In this document: piece after piece, positions 28,815 to 38,112 of the stretch
Position numbering within the stretch: the first letter of the stretch is position 1
How the letters are laid out: each line of letters opens with the position of its first letter
From: Candidatus Alcyoniella australis
GTDB taxonomy: Bacteria; Lernaellota; Lernaellaia; JAVCCG01; Alcyoniellaceae
Reading direction: 5' to 3'
DNA: 64,000 nt
Assembly: GCA_030765605.1 (NCBI GenBank)
Contig: JAVCCG010000020.1
Span: 1-64,000 of the forward strand
Notes under the pieces: model-generated
What the model was told of the DNA's origin: nothing
What the model saw: only the letters and a program-made list of their open reading frames with translations
Database searches by the model: none
Translations under genes and position numbers: made by a program

Positions 28815-30812
28815 ATGCGGCACCACCCGTTTATTATTCTCGTCCTGATCGCCCTGCTCTTCGCGGCCTGCGAGGCGGACGAGGACAACGGCGGCGCCGA
28901 CATCCCGCAATCCCAAGACAATTTCGCGTCGGAACCGGCCCTGGACCTCGATCCGCCGTGTCAGGGCCGAGTGTTGGCGATGTTCGACCCGCGCCGGCTA
29001 ACCAGCAACCTGCCCTACCCCTCGGACCTATTCACGGTTGAGGATCCCGCGACCTACACCGGCAGGCGCCTGGCGCTGGACCAGATCAACACCCCGCTGG
29101 TGGACGAAATCGTGCTCGACAACAACTGGCTCGCCGGATTCATCAACCAGACCGATGGATTCGGCGTCTCGAGCCACGTGTTCTTCCCGCTGATCAACGA
29201 CGATGAGCAGCTCGGCGGGCTGCCCGGCGTGGAGCAATCGGATCAGGCCCAAAGCTCGATCCAGCTGATCGAGCTTAGCGCGGAGGGCTCGACGATCAGC
29301 GGTCGCGTGCAATTCGAAACCGTGCACCTGCCGTTCATCGACCAGCTCGAGCTGATCCCGACCTACCCGCTGAAGTCGGCCACGACCTACCTGGCGGTGC
29401 TGACCAACAACGTGACCGATTCCCAGGGCAACGGCCTGTGTCCGACCTGGCAGTTCGACCTCGTGCGCTCCAGCCAACCCGCGGCCGATATCCCCGAGAC
29501 CGCAGACATCGAGCCGGTGCGGCAGCAGTTGGCGCCGTACTTCGAGCTGCTCGAGCAGCAGGGCCTGCCCAGAGAGAGCATCGTTGCGCTCACGCCGTTC
29601 ACAACCTGCTCGGTGGAGCAGGCGCTGCAAAGCATCCGCGAGCAGTTGGTCCTGGCGGCGCAAGTCGATCCGCCGCAGATCGAAAACGTCAGCGCAGCCT
29701 CGGGCGACAGCCGCCAGCACGTGGGCGCTATCGTGCGTGGCACCATCGACGCGCCGGACTGGCAGGACGCCGACGGCCACTTTGTCTTCGACGAACAGAC
29801 CCACGCACCGATCCAGCAGGGCACCATCGAAGTCCCGTTTGTGCTGAGCATTCCCAAGCCCGACCAGCCCGGCGGTCCGCCGTTTCCAGTGGTGGTGGCG
29901 CTCTCGGGCATCAACTCCTCCAAGGAATCGAACCTCTCCTTTGCCGACCAGTTCGCGGCCCAGGGCCTGGCGGTGATCAGCATCGATCATCCGTTCCACG
30001 GCGAACGCCGCGTGGAGTCCGGAAGCATGGACCCCTCGGGACGGCTGCTCTCGCTGGGCGAGCCGCTGCGGATGCGCGACAACATGCGCCAGGGCAGCGC
30101 CGAGAACCTCTACCTGGTGCGCGTGATCGAAAACCTCGACCTGCTCGACCTCGCGCCCTACGATCCGGTCAATCCCGGAGACGGACTGCCCGACCTCGAT
30201 CCCGAGCGGCTGCTGCTGTTCGGCCACAGCCTGGGCGCGCTGCTCAACTCGATGCTCTACACCAGCGAGCCGAATTTCATCGCGGCCGCGGGCACGGCCG
30301 GCGGCGGCGGCTGGACCAACGAGGTCTTTAACAGCCCGTACCTGGACATCGCAATCGCGGTCTTCAGGCTGCTGGGAATGGACTTCGAATGGCCGCCGGA
30401 GAGCATCCGGCTGTTCTTCCTCTGGTACCAGGGGATCATCGATCCGGGCGATTCCAACTCCTACGTGCGGATGCTCAAGCGCGATCCGATCGCGGAGTAC
30501 GGCCCGCGGCCGTACCTGATGCTCGAGGCGATCGGCGACGGAACCGTGCCCAACGAGGTGACCAACACCTGGGCGCGCTACTGCACGATGCCCTTGATCG
30601 AGCCCTACATCGAGTTGGTCGACGGGCTACAGATTGTGCCCGCGCCCACCAATGACTGGGGATTATTTCAATACCCCACCGACAACCACGATTTCTTCTT
30701 CGGTGGCGACTACCGCGACTACGCCCGCGAACAGGTGCTGCACTTTTTCACCAGCGTGCTGGAGACCGGCAGCGCCGAAATCGTCAACCCGTTGCCCGAA
30801 TCCGCGCGATGA
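28815..30812 (+). CDS. Alpha/beta-hydrolase lipoprotein (lipase/esterase-like)
   Basis: A 665-residue lipoprotein (core IILVLIALLFAAC, Cys about residue 19). The N-terminal half has the Ig-like pattern found before some bacterial lipases, with PTYPLKSATTYLAVLTNNV. The hydrolase domain starts near residue 355 (PPFPVVVALSGINSS). The nucleophile is in LLLFGHSLGALL, the acid is probably Asp in AIGDGTVPNEV and the base is His in PTDNHDFFF. AISIDHPFHG-like text (VISIDHPFHGER) marks strand 4. The substrate is unknown; an envelope or exogenous ester is likely. The stop overlaps the next small gene as ATGA. Confidence 0.82.
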   Translation: MRHHPFIILVLIALLFAACEADEDNGGADIPQSQDNFASEPALDLDPPCQGRVLAMFDPRRLTSNLPYPSDLFTVEDPATYTGRRLALDQINTPLVDEIVLDNNWLAGFINQTDGFGVSSHVFFPLINDDEQLGGLPGVEQSDQAQSSIQLIELSAEGSTISGRVQFETVHLPFIDQLELIPTYPLKSATTYLAVLTNNVTDSQGNGLCPTWQFDLVRSSQPAADIPETADIEPVRQQLAPYFELLEQQGLPRESIVALTPFTTCSVEQALQSIREQLVLAAQVDPPQIENVSAASGDSRQHVGAIVRGTIDAPDWQDADGHFVFDEQTHAPIQQGTIEVPFVLSIPKPDQPGGPPFPVVVALSGINSSKESNLSFADQFAAQGLAVISIDHPFHGERRVESGSMDPSGRLLSLGEPLRMRDNMRQGSAENLYLVRVIENLDLLDLAPYDPVNPGDGLPDLDPERLLLFGHSLGALLNSMLYTSEPNFIAAAGTAGGGGWTNEVFNSPYLDIAIAVFRLLGMDFEWPPESIRLFFLWYQGIIDPGDSNSYVRMLKRDPIAEYGPRPYLMLEAIGDGTVPNEVTNTWARYCTMPLIEPYIELVDGLQIVPAPTNDWGLFQYPTDNHDFFFGGDYRDYAREQVLHFFTSVLETGSAEIVNPLPESAR

Positions 30813-31036
30813 TCTACTTGGAATGTAAACGCCACCGCTCCCAGGGGCTGCGGCCGCTATCGGTCTGCCTGACGCGCTGCAAGCGGCGCTGCGCCGCGTT
30901 CGAGGCGTTGCCCGACAGCCAGGTGCTCGAGTTCATCCGCAGCAATCCGCCGCGCGAACCCTATCCGGGCTATCAACTACGGCTCTTCCCCTGCCCCGCG
31001 CCCGAGACCGAACCACAGCAACCCGACCAAGCGTAG
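30809..31036 (+). CDS. Small basic Cys-containing protein
   Basis: A 75-residue protein translationally coupled (ATGA) to the lipase-like gene. It has no signal peptide. Four cysteines lie at 6, 20, 24 and 28, the last three as CLTRCKRRC, with a strongly basic first third and a Pro-rich tail. The pattern could bind a metal, but no family is recognised. The overlap and coding-like base use support a real gene. Confidence 0.5.
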   Translation: MIYLECKRHRSQGLRPLSVCLTRCKRRCAAFEALPDSQVLEFIRSNPPREPYPGYQLRLFPCPAPETEPQQPDQA

Positions 31037-31075
31037 TCTGGATTTTTCATGAGGGCTCGTAGCGAGGAGTACAAG

Positions 31076-31216
31076 ATGCCGCAAGAACAAGGAAACCGAG
31101 TCGATACTCCGCAGGCGTACCCGCTGTGGTACGTCGAGGACGGATCGGCGAGGATAACGAAGTTATTACGAGTAGATTGTGCCCACAGTAGAAACCTCAT
31201 GAGTAATCCAGGCTAG
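31076..31216 (+). CDS. Possible 46-residue small protein
   Basis: ATG 31076 follows GAGGAG with six-base spacing, and the frame stays open to TAG 31214. The product would be soluble and polar with one Cys and the segment YPLWYVEDGSARITKLL. Codons such as ATA, TTA and AGG are unlike its neighbours. It fills the gap before the YfhO-like gene. Evidence is only the ribosome site and the open frame. Confidence 0.3.
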   Translation: MPQEQGNRVDTPQAYPLWYVEDGSARITKLLRVDCAHSRNLMSNPG

Positions 31217-31223
31217 CTGGGCA

Positions 31224-32978
31224 ATGCGCAAGCTCACCACTGTCGAAATCTTGGTGACGCTGCTGATACTGGTCTTGCCGTTGCTGCTGTTTCTGCCGAT
31301 CGATGATCGGCTGCTGATGAACGACGACATGTTCCAGGAGTACTTCAGCCACGGCTTCTGGAGCAGGGCCGTGCTCGAAGGAGGCGAGTTCCCGCTGTGG
31401 TGCCCCTACGCCGGGGGCGGCTATCCGCTCTACGCCCATCCCCACGACGCCTCCACCGCGCTGCCGCTGGTCCCGGCGGTACTGCTGCTGGGCGAGGTGC
31501 AGGGGATCAGGCTCAACCTGTTGCTGATCTGGCTGTTGGGGATCTGGGGCCTGCGTTGGCTGCTGCTGCACGAGATCAAGCTCGAGGGCAACGCCGCCTG
31601 GCCGATCCTGATGTTGTACAGCCTCTGCCTGCCGCTGTGGTTCCAACGGATCGGCGGCAATTACAACGAAACGCTGATCTTCGCGCTGCCCGCGATCCTC
31701 GCCCTACAGCGCATGGCCCTGCGCCGACCGGCCTGGCTGCTGGCCGCGGCCGCGCTGCTGGCGACACTGCTGTGCTTCGGCAAGTTCACCGCGATCAGCG
31801 CCGGCGCGATCTGTGCGGCCTACAGCCTGCGCCTGGCCTTGGGGCGTGATGCTCGGGAGCGCGGTCAACGGCCCATAGCCCTGGCGCAGTTGGCGCTGCT
31901 CGCCGCGCTCTCCATCGGCCTGGCCGCGCTCAAGCTGTTGCCGATGCTCGACCTGCTGGGCCGCGCCAAGCTCGGTGAGCCCTTTGACTACGGGCCGTGG
32001 TTTCAGCACACGCTGCGCGGTAGTATCTGTTGCGTATTGGCTACGCTGGGGCTGCTGATGGGGCTACGCACACGCTCCTGGTTCTGGCCCGGCCTGCTTT
32101 GCGCCAGTCTGCTGCTCAGCGCAGGCTCGAGCCTGCCGTTTAACTTGGCGCGTTTGCTGTCGCATGTGCCACTGCTGGGGACAGTTTTCAACGATCCGGG
32201 CAAGTACTGGTCGATCCCGGTCTGGGTTCTGCTCTGCCTGACCCTGGCCGTGTACTTTAAAACCGCCGGAGCCAAGCACAAATATCGGCTGTTGGCACCG
32301 TATATCCTGGTCCTGCTGATACTCCCGCTGCTGGCAATGGGTTACAAGAAGCAGAGTTACATGGAACCAAGTTCTGTGTGCGCAATCGATAAAAACGAAT
32401 TCTTCCAAGTAGTTGGCCGCGAAATGCCGCGCAACGGCCTGCGCACAAGCAAATCCAACGAGTACTGCAACCTGCTGCGCAACGTGGGCACCATCGACTG
32501 GTACTCCGACCAGATCGACCTGCCCGCCGCCACCATCCCGCGTTATTTCGTTATTCCGCCGCAGGACGCTGGACTTTTGCATCATCGGAACGTTCCCCAG
32601 CCCGTTGTCCACGACCGGGAGGTAGCCAACCCCGACTATCGCGGTGAGGCCTGGATCGAGCCGGCCGACGCCGGGCGCGTGCTCGAATTTACCATCGGAG
32701 TCAACCGCATCGAGGCCCTGGTCGAAATCGAGCAGCCGGGATTGGCCGTGATCAACCAGAACCACGACCCGCACTGGCAGCTCGGCGACGGATCCGCACC
32801 CGTGCGTAACGGGCTGTTGTCATCCAAGCCGCTTGACGCGGGTCGTCATCAATTGGTCTGGCGCTATCGGCCGCGACCGTGGCGCAGCGGCCTGCTGATC
32901 TCTGCAATCACCCTCTTGGCCGGAATCGCATTGCTCGGAATCTGGGAGTGGAGGAACAGGTGCGCGGCCAGGCGCTAG
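31224..32978 (+). CDS. YfhO-like polytopic membrane protein
   Basis: A 584-residue protein with an N-terminal helix, the acidic motif MNDDMFQEY after it, about ten further transmembrane helices to residue 385, and a soluble C-terminal domain ending in one more helix. The C-terminal segment AVINQNHDPHWQL, then LDAGRHQLVWRYRP, then a last helix is the YfhO signature. Members of this family are GT-C-like and linked in Gram-positives to glycosylation of teichoic acids. The N-terminal Asp pair is in the position of the GT-C catalytic acid. It is the first gene of a cluster of envelope-glycan-type genes and overlaps the next by 19 bases. Confidence 0.78.
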   Translation: MRKLTTVEILVTLLILVLPLLLFLPIDDRLLMNDDMFQEYFSHGFWSRAVLEGGEFPLWCPYAGGGYPLYAHPHDASTALPLVPAVLLLGEVQGIRLNLLLIWLLGIWGLRWLLLHEIKLEGNAAWPILMLYSLCLPLWFQRIGGNYNETLIFALPAILALQRMALRRPAWLLAAAALLATLLCFGKFTAISAGAICAAYSLRLALGRDARERGQRPIALAQLALLAALSIGLAALKLLPMLDLLGRAKLGEPFDYGPWFQHTLRGSICCVLATLGLLMGLRTRSWFWPGLLCASLLLSAGSSLPFNLARLLSHVPLLGTVFNDPGKYWSIPVWVLLCLTLAVYFKTAGAKHKYRLLAPYILVLLILPLLAMGYKKQSYMEPSSVCAIDKNEFFQVVGREMPRNGLRTSKSNEYCNLLRNVGTIDWYSDQIDLPAATIPRYFVIPPQDAGLLHHRNVPQPVVHDREVANPDYRGEAWIEPADAGRVLEFTIGVNRIEALVEIEQPGLAVINQNHDPHWQLGDGSAPVRNGLLSSKPLDAGRHQLVWRYRPRPWRSGLLISAITLLAGIALLGIWEWRNRCAARR

Positions 32979-34240
32979 TGGTCGGCGGCGGCCCCAGCGG
33001 GCTGATCGCCGCGCGGCAGCTCGCTCTGCGCGGAGTGCAGCCGCTGGTGTTGGAAGCCGGGTCCGAGCTCGGCGGCGCGCTGGCCTGCACGTTGGTCAAC
33101 AACGAGCCTGTGGAACGCTTCTACCACCACCTGCTTCCCGCCGACTTGCAGGCTGTCCAGTTGCTCCGCGAGCTGGAGCTGATCGATCGCCTGCGCTGGC
33201 TGCCGGGCAACACCGCACTCTGGGACGGCCGCGAGCTCTACCCGCTGAGCGGTCCGCTGGACCTGCTGCGTTTGCCGCTGCTCGAGCCGGGCCAACGGCT
33301 GGCCGCGCTGATCGGCATGCTGCGCGCGCGCTTCGAGCCGCCCCGGCAACTGCTCGACCGGCCGCTGGAGCAATGGGTTCCCTTGCGCCTGGGGCCCGGG
33401 GCCTGGAAATGCTTGTGGCGTCCGCTGCTGGAAAAACGGCTGGGCAAGAATGCCGGACAGCTCCCCGCCTCGTGGCTGGCCTGGCGTCTGGCCCGACGCT
33501 CCTCGGGCGGGGCGCGGCTCTTTGGCCGCTACGGCGTGCTCGACCAGGGTTGTGACGCACTGGTCCAACGTCTGGCCGCCCACATCAAGCACCTCGGCGG
33601 CGAACTGCGCTGCGCTCATCCGGTGACGCACATTTGCCGGATACCCCACGGCTGGCGCGCAGAGGGGCACTGGGGACGGGCCGAGGCCGAATCGCTGGTG
33701 CTGGCGCTCCCGCCCGCGGCCCTGGCCGCGATCAAGGGCGACCTACCCCAGCGGCTGCGAAACGCCGTAGCGTCCGTACCGACCCTGGCCGCGGCCGTGG
33801 CCCTGGTCGAGGCCCAAGAGCCGTTCATCGGCCGCTACTGGACCAACTCGATCGATCCGCAGACCCTGGCCTGCGGCGTCGTGGAGCACAGCGCGCTGGT
33901 GGGCGCCGCACGCTACGGCGGGACCCACCTGGCGTACGTGCCGTACTACGCGCAGCCCGACGACCGGCATCTGGCCCTGCCCGACGAGCAGCTCGCCAAA
34001 CGGCTTTGCGACGATCTGCTGCGGATCTGTCCGGCCCGGCCGCGCATCACGGGCGCGCGGCTGTTCCGTCAATCCCAGGCCCACGCCCTGCGCGATGCAG
34101 CTTTCGTCCGCGCAATCCCCGAGCTGAGCCGCAATTTCGACGGCCTGGTCTGGGCCTCGGACGCCCTGGCCTGGCCCGACGACCGCGGCCTGGACGCCTG
34201 CGTCATCGCGGCCCACACCGCAGTGACAGCGCTGGGGTAA
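32960..34240 (+). CDS. FAD-dependent oxidoreductase (protoporphyrinogen oxidase/UGM-like fold)
   Basis: A 426-residue flavoprotein. The dinucleotide-binding motif GGGPSGLIAARQLALRG sits at the N-terminus, followed by LEAGSELGG. The motifs ERFYHHLLPAD and CLWRPLLEKRLGK belong to a family often found beside polysaccharide genes and annotated as NAD(P)-binding or protoporphyrinogen-oxidase-like. The C-terminal end, SDALAWPDDRGLDACVIAA, is the second FAD contact. GTG 32960 has GGAGG five bases upstream and lies inside the end of the preceding gene. It may oxidise, reduce or isomerise a lipid- or sugar-linked intermediate. Confidence 0.75.
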   Translation: MRGQALVVGGGPSGLIAARQLALRGVQPLVLEAGSELGGALACTLVNNEPVERFYHHLLPADLQAVQLLRELELIDRLRWLPGNTALWDGRELYPLSGPLDLLRLPLLEPGQRLAALIGMLRARFEPPRQLLDRPLEQWVPLRLGPGAWKCLWRPLLEKRLGKNAGQLPASWLAWRLARRSSGGARLFGRYGVLDQGCDALVQRLAAHIKHLGGELRCAHPVTHICRIPHGWRAEGHWGRAEAESLVLALPPAALAAIKGDLPQRLRNAVASVPTLAAAVALVEAQEPFIGRYWTNSIDPQTLACGVVEHSALVGAARYGGTHLAYVPYYAQPDDRHLALPDEQLAKRLCDDLLRICPARPRITGARLFRQSQAHALRDAAFVRAIPELSRNFDGLVWASDALAWPDDRGLDACVIAAHTAVTALG

Positions 34241-34376
34241 AGATCGTAAAAACGATTTTTACGTGTAGGCGCTCCTCTCTGGAGCAGCGCTCCGTTTTGG
34301 TGAAGATTTACCTAGTCCGTCCTTTGCCGGTCGGGTACCATTGCCAAAACAGGACGTGTCTAAATCGGAGAAAATA

Positions 34377-35243
34377 ATGACTACGAGCTACGGTTTCGTC
34401 GGGTTGGGATTGATGGGCGCGCCGATGGCGGCCAGGCTGCTCGACGCGGGTTACGGGCTGAAGGTCTTCAACCGCAACGTCGAACGTACCCAGCCGCTGG
34501 TGGCCAGGGGAGCGCAGGCCGTGAAACGGCCGGTGCAGGTCGCCCAGGGCAGCGACGCGGTGTTCATGATGGTCAGCGACGCGACCGCCTGCAACGACAT
34601 GCTCTTCGGCCACGGCGGGCTGATCGAGGCGACGGATGATCTGCTGGTGGTCAACATGAGCACCATCGGGCCCGAGCAATCGCGGGAAATGGCGACCGAG
34701 CTCAATCGTCAGGGTAAACAATATCTTGAGGCGCCGGTGACCGGGTCCACGCCGCAGGCCGAGGCCGGCGAGCTGATCGTGTTCGCCGGCGGCGACGCGG
34801 CGGATCTGGAGCGCGTGCGCGAGCCGTTGACCAAGATGGCGCAGAGGATCGAACACCTCGGCCCGCTGGGGCACGGCACGGCGGTCAAGCTGATCAATAA
34901 TATGGTGCTCGGCGTGCACGTGCAGGCGATGGCCGAGGCGTTGGCCGTGGCCAAGAGTTTTGGGCTGGAGCCGCAAAAGATGCTCGATTTGCTGGAACAG
35001 GGAGCCGCGTTCAGCCGCATCCAGCAGATCAAGGGACCCAGCGCGCTCGCCGGCGACTTCGCCCCGCGCTTTCCGCTCAAGCATCAGCTCAAAGATCTCA
35101 AGCTCGCCGACGAGTGGACGCGGACGATGGAGGTTCCCACGCCGCTGGTGGCGGCGGCGGCCTGGACCTTTGAACGTGCAGAGCGCGACGGACTGGGCGA
35201 TGAGGACATGAGCGCGATCTGCCGCTATCTGATGCTCGACTGA
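34377..35243 (+). CDS. Beta-hydroxyacid dehydrogenase (HIBADH/GarR family)
   Basis: A 288-residue NAD(P)-dependent reductase. The cofactor motif is GFVGLGLMGAPMAARLLDAG (residues 6-25), the substrate-binding motif is VTGSTPQAEAGELIVFAGGD and the catalytic lysine is in GTAVKLINNMVLG. The C-terminal motif is GDFAPRFPLKHQLKDLKLA. Family substrates include 3-hydroxyisobutyrate, tartronate semialdehyde, glyoxylate and succinic semialdehyde; the sequence alone does not decide. GGAG precedes ATG 34377. The frame continues after its TGA for 28 codons up to the start of the next gene (see findings). Confidence 0.88.
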   Translation: MTTSYGFVGLGLMGAPMAARLLDAGYGLKVFNRNVERTQPLVARGAQAVKRPVQVAQGSDAVFMMVSDATACNDMLFGHGGLIEATDDLLVVNMSTIGPEQSREMATELNRQGKQYLEAPVTGSTPQAEAGELIVFAGGDAADLERVREPLTKMAQRIEHLGPLGHGTAVKLINNMVLGVHVQAMAEALAVAKSFGLEPQKMLDLLEQGAAFSRIQQIKGPSALAGDFAPRFPLKHQLKDLKLADEWTRTMEVPTPLVAAAAWTFERAERDGLGDEDMSAICRYLMLD

Positions 35244-35326
35244 GGCTCTCCACTGTTGCTCGACCACGACCGGCTGCCGGTGCTGCACAAAGCGGACGCT
35301 TTCAACATCCGCGGAGCATCCGGGGT

Positions 35327-36307
35327 ATGAGCCGAATTTCTCCACGCGCCAAGCTGCTGCTGCGCTGGTCGTTGCGGCTGATTGGCCTGGGGCTGTTCGC
35401 CTGGATCATCAGCCGGGTCGACGTCGAGTCGATGGGCGAGCGCCTGTCGACGGCCGATCCCTGGCTGGCGCTGTGGGCGGTGTTGGTCACGGTGTTCGTG
35501 CTGGCGGTCAAGGCCTGGCGCTGGAAGCTGCTGCTTAAAAGCTTGGGGATCGAGGTCGAGTACCGCGAGGTGCTGCGGCTCTACGCCCTGGGCTGGTACG
35601 GCGGCGCGATCAGCCCCGGCCAGCTCGGCGAGTTCTTCCGCATCATCCCGCTAATCCGTCGCGGCCACCCGGCACAGGACGCGTTCCTCAGCTCGCTGCT
35701 CGACCGGCTGCTCGATCTGGCGATGTTGGTGCTGCTGGGATTGGTCGCGCTGTACGTACTGCTCGGCGTGCCGCTGTACTGGCCGTTGGGAATCGTGCTT
35801 GCCGCGCTGGCGTCAGCAATCGCGATGGTGGTCTGGATGCGCACCCGCGGCGCGCCGCTATTTCTCGAGCGCTGGGCCACGCGCGCGCTTTCGCGTCTGG
35901 GCGAGGACAATGCCGAGCGCTTCCGCGCGCACCTGGCGAACCTGATCAAACGCCCGTGGAGCGTGTTGACCGTGCCGGCGCTGCTCTCGGTGCTGGCCGC
36001 GGCGATCATCGCCCTGCGCGCGGTGCTGATGGGCTGGTCGCTGGGGATCGACGTGGCCTGGTACTACCTGTTCCTGGCCGGGGCCGGGGCGAGCCTGATG
36101 GCGATCGTGCCGATCAGCATCCAGGGAATCGGCACCCGCGACGCGGCGATGATCTTGCTGCTCGGCGCGGTGGGGGTCGAGCCCGAGGCGGCGCTGAGCT
36201 TCTCGCTGTTCTTCTTGGCGCTGATGCTGATGCACGGCCTGATCGGCTGGCTGACCTGGACCTTCACCACGGATAAAAAGGCTCCCGCGTCGCCGACCAA
36301 CGGCTGA
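35327..36307 (+). CDS. YbhN/LPG-synthase-like membrane protein (UPF0104)
   Basis: A 326-residue protein with about eight transmembrane helices. It has the family motifs KAWRWKLLLKSLGI, SPGQLGEFFR (usually SPGKLGE) after helix 3, SSLLDRLLDL and the late PISIQGIGTRDAA. Relatives include the flippase-like domain of MprF lysyl-phosphatidylglycerol synthase and AglD-type proteins that work with lipid-linked sugars. In this cluster it could move or modify a lipid carrier. It starts at an ATGA-type junction with the extension of the preceding frame. Confidence 0.88.
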   Translation: MSRISPRAKLLLRWSLRLIGLGLFAWIISRVDVESMGERLSTADPWLALWAVLVTVFVLAVKAWRWKLLLKSLGIEVEYREVLRLYALGWYGGAISPGQLGEFFRIIPLIRRGHPAQDAFLSSLLDRLLDLAMLVLLGLVALYVLLGVPLYWPLGIVLAALASAIAMVVWMRTRGAPLFLERWATRALSRLGEDNAERFRAHLANLIKRPWSVLTVPALLSVLAAAIIALRAVLMGWSLGIDVAWYYLFLAGAGASLMAIVPISIQGIGTRDAAMILLLGAVGVEPEAALSFSLFFLALMLMHGLIGWLTWTFTTDKKAPASPTNG

Positions 36308-36401
36308 CGCGTCCTGCGATTGACCGCCTGAGGCGGCGCGGATATCCTCGAATCGTCAACATTGATCTGCATCCAGAACTGTAATCAAATCGGAGAATCT
36401 G

Positions 36402-38108
36402 ATGACAGGTGCCCAAGCGTTGGTCCGTACGCTCGAGCGGCTGGGAGTCCAGCGCGTCTTCGGCATCCCCGGCGCGCAGAACCTCGAGCTGTTCGACGAG
36501 CTGCGCGACGCCGCGTTCGATCTGGTGCTGCCGACCCACGAGCTGTGCGCCGCGTTTATGGCCGACGCCACGGGTCGGCTTACCGGCAAACCCGGAGTGT
36601 TGGTGGTGGTCCCGGGGCCGGGAGTGACCAACGCGTTGACCGGGCTGGCCGAGGCGCTGCTCGATTCCGCGCCGCTACTGGCGATCTTCTGCGCGGTGCG
36701 CTCCGATCTGCCCAAAGCTTTTCAACTGCACCAGATCCCGCAACTAGAGGTGGCGCGTCCGCTATGCAAAGAGGTGCTGCGGGCCGAGCGCGTGGACGAG
36801 GTCGCGGCCACAATCGCTCGCGGCTATCAACTGGCCTGCGCGGGCGAGCCCGGTCCGGTGGCGGTCGAGCTACCGTTCAACGTGTTTATGGAGACCGGCT
36901 CCCTGGGTCGGATGCCCGCCGCGCCGGTCGCGCCGCAGCTGGACTGGTCCAAGCTCGAGCAGATCGCGGCCCGGCTGCGCGCAGTCAAGCGCGTCGGGAT
37001 CTACGCCGGGGCCGGGGCGTTCGACGCGTCCGAGGATCTGATCAAGCTCGCCGAGACACTGGCCGCGCCCGTGGCCACAACGATCTCGGGCAAGGGAGTG
37101 ATCCCCGAGGATCATCCGCTGAGCGTGGGCTTCGGCTACGGAGCGTTCGGCAGCCCGCTGGCCCAGCAGACCTTTGCCGAGGTCGACCTGGTGTTGGCCG
37201 TGGCCGTCAAGTTCGGCGAGGTCGCCACGGGCAGCTACGGCATGCCCGACGACAAGCCGTTGATCCACATCGACATCAATCCCAAAGTGCTCGGCGCCAA
37301 CCTCAAGCCCGAGCTGTCACTTGTCGCGGACGCCGCCGCGGCGCTGGCCGGGCTGCTCAGGATCCTCGGCCGCAAAAAGCGCGAACGGGCGCGGCGGCTC
37401 AAGGGGCAAGTCCAGGGCGAGCGCCAAGCATGGGACAAGGCGCTGCTGACCCTGCCCGAATCGCCCACCGACGTCACGCCCGAGCGGCTGGTGGCCACGC
37501 TGCGACTGCTGCTCGAGCGCGACGCGATCATCACCACCGACTCGGGCAACCACATGTTCCAGATGGTGGCCGGGTTTGACGTCTACGCCCCGCGCTCGTT
37601 CATCGCGCCGGTGGACTACCAGTCAATGGGCTACGGCGTGCCCGCAGCGGTCGCGGCCAAGCTGGCCTTTCGCGATCGGCAGGTCGCGGCCTGCGTGGGC
37701 GACGGCTGCTTTTTAATGACCGGCCTGGAGGTGCTGACCGCGGTGCGCGAGTCCGCACCGATCACGATCGTGCTGTTCAACGACGGCAAGCTGGGGCTGA
37801 TCGCCCAGTCGATGCGCGGACTGTACCGCCGTGAAACCGCGGTTGTGCTGCCGCAGTTGGACTACCGCGCGCTGGCCCAGGGATTGGGGCTGGACTACGT
37901 GTTGATCCAAAGCGACATCGAGATCGAGTCGGGCCTGTCGCGCGCCCTGCGCTCCAAGCGCTCTTCCCTGGTCGACGCCCGGGTGAACTACGAGCGAGCC
38001 ACCCGCTACTTCAAGGGCGTGGCTCGAGCCAACGTCGCGCGCACCGATATGCCCACCTTGCTTCGCATGGGCGCGCGCATGGTGCGACGGATGGTGCTCG
38101 GTTCCTGA
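36402..38108 (+). CDS. Thiamine-diphosphate enzyme, acetolactate-synthase-like
   Basis: A 568-residue three-domain ThDP enzyme. The PYR domain has the catalytic glutamate in PTHELCAAFMADATGR (Glu47), the central domain has GVIPEDHPLSVGFGYG, and the PP domain has the ThDP/Mg motif GDGCFLMTGLEVLTAV ending in FNDGKLG. It resembles the large subunit of acetolactate synthase or benzoylformate decarboxylase-type relatives. No small regulatory subunit lies next to it, so a branched-chain amino acid role is doubtful. Glu47 argues against glyoxylate carboligase, which lacks it. The basic C-terminal 60 residues are unusual. It stands between membrane glycosyltransferase-like genes. Confidence 0.82.
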   Translation: MTGAQALVRTLERLGVQRVFGIPGAQNLELFDELRDAAFDLVLPTHELCAAFMADATGRLTGKPGVLVVVPGPGVTNALTGLAEALLDSAPLLAIFCAVRSDLPKAFQLHQIPQLEVARPLCKEVLRAERVDEVAATIARGYQLACAGEPGPVAVELPFNVFMETGSLGRMPAAPVAPQLDWSKLEQIAARLRAVKRVGIYAGAGAFDASEDLIKLAETLAAPVATTISGKGVIPEDHPLSVGFGYGAFGSPLAQQTFAEVDLVLAVAVKFGEVATGSYGMPDDKPLIHIDINPKVLGANLKPELSLVADAAAALAGLLRILGRKKRERARRLKGQVQGERQAWDKALLTLPESPTDVTPERLVATLRLLLERDAIITTDSGNHMFQMVAGFDVYAPRSFIAPVDYQSMGYGVPAAVAAKLAFRDRQVAACVGDGCFLMTGLEVLTAVRESAPITIVLFNDGKLGLIAQSMRGLYRRETAVVLPQLDYRALAQGLGLDYVLIQSDIEIESGLSRALRSKRSSLVDARVNYERATRYFKGVARANVARTDMPTLLRMGARMVRRMVLGS

Positions 38109-38112
38109 GCCG

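Noticed and set aside
34248-34266. Inverted repeat CGTAAAAA-CGA-TTTTTACG after the flavoprotein gene
   Set aside because: The stem is short and AT-rich without a following T tract, so I do not call it a terminator.
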